DNA from: Sycon ciliatum
Taxonomy: Eukaryota; Porifera; Calcarea; Leucosolenida; Sycettidae
Direction of reading: 5' to 3'
NCBI RefSeq assembly: GCF_964019385.1
Contig: NC_088650.1
Span: 32,210,839 to 32,274,838, forward strand
Length of the DNA stretch: 64,000 bases
Shown here: positions 42,250-48,200 of the stretch, in pieces
Numbering within the stretch: the first letter of the stretch is position 1
Layout: each line of letters opens with the position of its first letter
The notes under the pieces: model-generated
The model's input: only the letters and a program-made list of their open reading frames with translations
Database searches by the model: none
What the model was told of the DNA's origin: nothing
Translations under genes and position numbers: made by a program

Positions 42250-45200
42250 TGTGTGTGCATGCACATACCGGTACCTAGGATCAAGTGTTACAGACATCAT
42301 GAATCAGCTTAACACCGGGCTGAGGGTTGAAGTATAATTTATATTCCAGAATTGCAATTTTCATGTTCTTCCCCGTTTGTCGTAAAAACAGAACTGAGGT
42401 AGTAACCATCAATTAACAAATCGCTACTGAAAATGTGATCGAAACGAGTTGGTAAACACTAAATCATGTGCAAGACAGTTCAAGGTTCAAATACCATAGT
42501 TAATACAACAAATGCACAAACGCCATGCATACGGTGATACTAGTGAATGATAGCAGTGCATACTGACGCCAAGTATACAGCTGGTTCGCAGACCGACAAA
42601 CACATTTTTACTTCAAGTAGATCGGCAACATGCTTCTTCTGTTAACATTGACCAGCAGGGGCATAGCAGCCGGTCCAGCTGGTCCGGCTTTGGCCGGACC
42701 ACGCTCACAATGCAGGATTTAAACATTTTCCAAGGGGGGGGGAGACCCCCGACCCCCTTCCGGCCAGACCACCTCCAACGGCAGTCCTACACGCCTGAAC
42801 AGGCTTAAGCAAAAAAATCACGTTCGCGTGAGACTCGGCTGGAAACCGAGTTTTCCGCATCCGTAGTAACGCCACCACCCTTCAAGGATCAAGGCACAGA
42901 TGCAGCTCCTAAAGCTTATGCTACCAGATAGAAAAAGCTTCCACTTGGTGGAACCTTCGACTGTTTTACATATCTGGCAACGACATGAAACAGAGAAGTG
43001 AGAATCATCATACAGACTCAAAGAGTCAGGACAAGATATTAAGTGACAGTACACCGCTGAATTCTTGCACGTACCACGCTTATCTGCATCGTCTTGATCC
43101 TCACAATCTAACTGGTTCACGTCTCCATCATCATTCATCTCATCTTCATCAGTAACGTCAATAACACCACCATTGTCATCATTACTATCACCGATTTCTG
43201 TTCTCAGTCGGCTTCCCACAAATGCCGTTGAGCCTTCCACCACTTGTCACCATCTCAGCTGTGCTCTAGCTCGATCCATTCCCGTCCTCGTCCGCTTGAC
43301 TGTTCTGATAATTTAATCGTAGTGTACCCCTCAGTTGAGTGTCGCAACTGTGCTGCCTGGTACGTTGGTAGGACCATTCAACACCTGAACGCACTTATTA
43401 ATCAACATGCACTCCATATTCTACCTGAAGCGGAACAGGCTAAGCGATCTAAGCGGGGAAAACCATGCACGAACCCCTTACCACTGTCACAAACCACACC
43501 TGTATCACAAGCAAGGACAAGAGTGGATCAGGCAGGATCACAACTGAGATGTCAACGGCAAGACAGTAGTGGTGGAAGGAAGAGAACGGAGAGAGGTTGG
43601 TGATGGTGATCACGATATTGATAGTAGGGCGATGACCAAGCCTCTGGTGCAGCTGCTGCTGACCGGCGATTACACAAGCCCTCCTGATGTTTCTTGTGTG
43701 CCACAGATGGAAGCCCAGGAGAGAATCGCACAGCCTGATGGACATATTGGTGTGCTGGCGAATCCGGATCAATTAATCTTGCCACATGATCCGGTTCGTG
43801 ATGCAGTGGGATGCAGTGTGCACAGCACATAGCAAGGGCAACGCATGCGGCCAGGATTGGGGATGTGTGTCGTCGCCAAGCCGATATCAAGCCGTGCTTG
43901 ACTGCCGAGCAACAGTTCTTGGTAGAAGTCTCAAATGAGAAGGGCTTGTCGTCGTGGCTTACGGTCGCTCCCCGCTGGCAGGATGGAACAATTTTGAAGA
44001 AATCGGATTTCCGGGATGCTTTATGCATCCGGTACGGTCATAGATTGAGTGGTTTGCCTGAGAAATGCGTGTGTGGAGTGGATCGCAGTCCCGCACACGC
44101 TCTCACCTGCGCTTTTGGTGGATACACTATCGCACGGCACAAGGTTAGAGACCTTATCGCCAGTCTCCTGAGAGAGGCAGGTGTTGTTGACGTCGAGACA
44201 GAGCCTAGATTGCTGCAGTGCTTTGATGAGGATCTACCAGGAGGGTGTTTGCTTAACAGGAGTGCTGAAGCTCGTCTTGACGCACGAGCTCGGAGTTTTT
44301 GGTAGAGGCAACAAGACCCTTTTTCTGTGCGGATTACCCATCCCGCAGCGTCCGTGTTGTCTCGATCAAAAGCCCTGAGTCAGCTGAAGTCCCATGAACG
44401 GGCGAAAAAGGATCCATATGCCAGCCGCATTGTGAATGTCAAGCGAGGATCGTTCACCCCACTGGTGTTCTCGACAAATGGTTTCAGCAGGCCTTTATAA
44501 AGTCTCTTGCCTATATTTTCGTAGAGAGAAGCCAGGATGTGAAATATCCTGTTGTAATGGGTATGTTGCATACCCGCCTGTCATTTTGCCTCTTGCGGTG
44601 GGCCATTACTGGCTTCCGTAGCTGCCGAGGGTCATAATTATAACAGACGGGGGGGGGGGGATTCTTTTGTGGCTCAGTGTCGCTTGGCTGCATAGTGAAT
44701 TTTTAGGCTATGCCTCTCAACAATATTTCTGTGGATAACATCACATTTCTTAAATAACTATTTTGGTAAAGTAACATCATCTGTCCTCCAATATCTACCC
44801 GGTAAAATAATCAGCATTTGAACATCTACTTGCTACGAATTATTCAACTGTTAAATGTCATATTTTTACTTGAATATCTATCTGATGATTTGACTGCTTG
44901 ACCTGTCCCTGATTTTTGCACACAATCTCGATTATCACCGTTTCAAGCCCGTACACGAGGCCATTTCCATAGTGATAGTAATGATGATTATAAAGGTGAT
45001 GACTGTTACTGATGATGAGGAGATGGATGGCGATGGAGAGACGAATACGTCAGACTGTGCGGATCAAGACGATGCAGATGAGCGTGGTACTTGCAAGAAT
45101 TCAGCGTTGTACTGTCACTTAATATCTCGTCCCGACGGTTTGAAGGAGTATAATTCTCTCACTCCTCTGTTCTGTGTCGTGCTAGTTATGGAAAGCAGTG

Positions 45201-48200
45201 GGAGGTTCTGGAAGCTGATTCTATCCGTTTGCACAAGCCTGTTCTATGTCCTATGTAAACAGAGGAAGCATGTTGCAGACCTGAAATTGTTTTCATAGGT
45301 CTGCAAATCACGTCTGTGCCTACAGCCACTACAGACTGTTATCACTCACTATGTCACCTCATGAATGCTGTACGTACATTTGTTACACAAACAATAAATA
45401 TAATGGTTATTAACCTCTATCTTTCTTGCAAGTGGTGTAATGTTTACCAACTCGTTTCTGTCACATTTTCAGTAGCAAAATGTTAATCGATGGTTACTAC
45501 GTCAGTTCTGTTTTTACGACAAACGGGGAAGAATATGAAAATTGCAATTCTGGAATATAAATAATTATTGTACTTCAACCCACATCCGGGTGCAATGGTG
45601 ATTAGAGATGTTTGCATCCATTATACTTAGGCACCCTGTAAGAAAACCTTTGGGTCTGTTGGGAATGCCCCAGTAAAATTATATAATACAATACAATACA
45701 AAAAAATACTCCTCATAGCTCTAAGGGGCCGTCCGTAAATATCGATGTTTTTTTAGAGACGATATTGGTGCTTCTCTCCCTTGACCCCCTCCCCCCAGAA
45801 GACGCACATGTACATCTAGATCATGGAATCAATATTTTTGGATGCTCATTTTTTCAAATCCTTGTTCAGACAGTGAAGACTGGAAACTCTTGTGGAGTTC
45901 GTCCGTGTTTGTTCGCACTGCCTCTACGTCTTGAAAAATGTCTCCTGCAGGCATCGTTCGGCCGATTTCCACAATCAATAGCTCATTCTTTTGCTCTTGA
46001 AATTCGCCATGGGCGTACAGCTTCCAATTTTTGATTTTGTTCGTGTGTCGCGAGTTTTAGCTCCGCGAACGGAAGCTGGTTTCACATTTCTTGTATAGCC
46101 ATTTAGACGTCCGCGTGCAGGGATCGGCGAAACTTCAGATATTACGGAGGATTAGCAAGACGAAATTCGCGTTCGCGTTCGCTCTCCAAGGAAAGTCGAA
46201 CTCAGTGACGGAATTCGCGTTATGAGAAGGATTAGCAAACAGAATTCGCACATGCATGACGTTGACACGTCGTCAGAGTCTGAAGACAGTATAGCGTAGT
46301 AAATTTATGACTGTCCTGACACGAATCCGCGATTCGTGTTCCGACTACTTTTCCGAACGAAAAATGCGAAAGTTCGCAATCCAGTTCGCTATTAGAAAAA
46401 TGTTTGCGAACGCGAACGCGAATTTCGTCTTGCTAATCCTCCGTATTTACATCGATATTTTCTGATGCTCGAAAAGACGCACATGGCTCAAACCCCCTCC
46501 CCCCCCCCCCCCCCAGACGCACCAATATCGTCTCTAAAAAAACATCGATATTTACGGACGGCCCCTAAGTTACTGTAGTCGCTTTGCCAGACCATGTGCA
46601 AATGCCATGGGTCAGTTTCACCAGTGCCTGTCTACAGGTACTGCACACATGATCTGACGTCCATGGCCAGGGCTTTCCACAGCACGATAAGCATGTCTCA
46701 TACATGCCCAGACGTAATTATTATTTCCATTGAGAGGCCGACCCTAACCCTAACCCTAGGCTCTAAACGTCATGTACTGGCTTGCACCATCAATGATTCT
46801 GTCCACAGTGAAAGTTTTCCAGTCAGACACCAATGGCAATGGGCCTCACAATACTGTATCTCGAGGCCTATATTATGTATGTGGCCAAGCACTTCACACT
46901 TGCTTGTCGTATGTTGGCACATGCTATTTATTTACAGGAATGTTTGCAGCTATAGCGTCTTGGTGGTCCAATTATCCACATGGCATCTTTGTTTCTCAAA
47001 TTCCGGCTGCACTTGGCACATTTCTATCACTTCTCTCTTGCACCAATAATACTCTTTGTGACCTTGTTCCGTTGCTTTTATCTGCATTCAACCAGTGATG
47101 CACCAAGGCATGGAAGAAGAATTGGTGTGGAAAACCTTCGAATATTCTGCTTTTCAAAGAAGAGCCTGAGGTTTATTCTCTTCTTTTAAAACCGTGGTTG
47201 TATTTTACCTCCAAGAAAACTACTTCGAAGCACACATCATTAGAGAGGTTAAAATGCACCTTATTTCTGACGTGACACGAACGTTCAGCTCGCGTTATTT
47301 GGCTCGCGCGTCGAGAAACAACACGAGTGACCTGCAGCTCACGTCGAAATTTGGAGTTTTACGCCAAGGTAGACGTGAACTTGCGCGTCACATCGGAAAT
47401 ACATATAACGTGCATCTTGATCTCTCTAATACCAACCATATACATGTACACGCATTTGGTTAGAGAATAGGATGAAGGGAATGTGGATGAAGTGAGGTCA
47501 GGCTGTGAACACTGCGTAACTTTACCAACAACACATCAGGTGTCAGAGTTGGCCTGCTCCAGTCCCAGATAATCAGTGAGACCCCACATGGAAATTTGGT
47601 CTAATGTACTTGATCCGTTTGGGTGTTGCACTTCTGCCCCACAATACACCCTTGAGTAGACTTTGTCCCTGAAACAATGCTCTAGACCTGTGCGTGTCAT
47701 GCTTTTGCCCAACCTTGGTATTGCACCACTTAGACAGCAGAGGTGATACGATTTACACCTACTAGTCTTGAGCTTAGAAAATATTCAAGATGCAAGCACG
47801 CAAGAACTAGGCGTGGACACGGGTTGAGTGAACTGCAGGAGCCCGAGCAAAGAAAGTCACGATTGACACCTATAGGCCATACATAATTCCTGGGACTTTC
47901 CAGGCGAAGCCTCCGAAGGCGTTCATATGGTTCACGACAAACATTCCCGAAGATACTTAGCACGTAATGGTAATAGTAGGCCCCTCTACATCCCCGGGAA
48001 GCAGCTGTTACCGGACCAGGATTTGATGCGAGTCCACAACAAAGGCAACAACGGAGGCGGGCTACGGAGTACGGGCAACCAGTCCAGTACAATCCAGTGC
48101 GCAAATACAATGAACTAATGTTATAGTTTCCTATTCCAAATGAATCAACCTTGTCACGGTCTGGAGAGTGGTGAAGCTCCGACGCTAGCAGAGCAGTGGG

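Larger units (their letters stand above)
42316..45600. mobile_element. Head-to-head Penelope-like element remnant, interrupted by other repeats
   Basis: Inverted arms (about 42316-42480 against 45430-45600) share TATTCCAGAATTGCAATTTT and CCCCGTTTGTCGTAAAAACA. The left arm on the minus strand (43243-42905) and the right arm on the plus strand (44940-45298) both encode the acidic region and GTCKNSAxYCHLIS. The plus-strand piece near 43300-43470 has CRNCAAWYVGRTIQHLNALI, the front of a GIY-YIG domain. A LINE fragment separates the plus-strand pieces, and other repeats interrupt the left arm. An old, fragmentary element. Confidence 0.6.

Noticed and set aside
46738-46760. Chromosome end or internal telomere
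   Set aside because: Just over three CCCTAA units, flanked on both sides by unique sequence and transposons.
47970-48095. 2A-type ribosome-skipping peptide from NPGP
   Set aside because: The needed D-x-E-x-NPGP is absent (GLASNPGP), and there is no coding frame on both sides.
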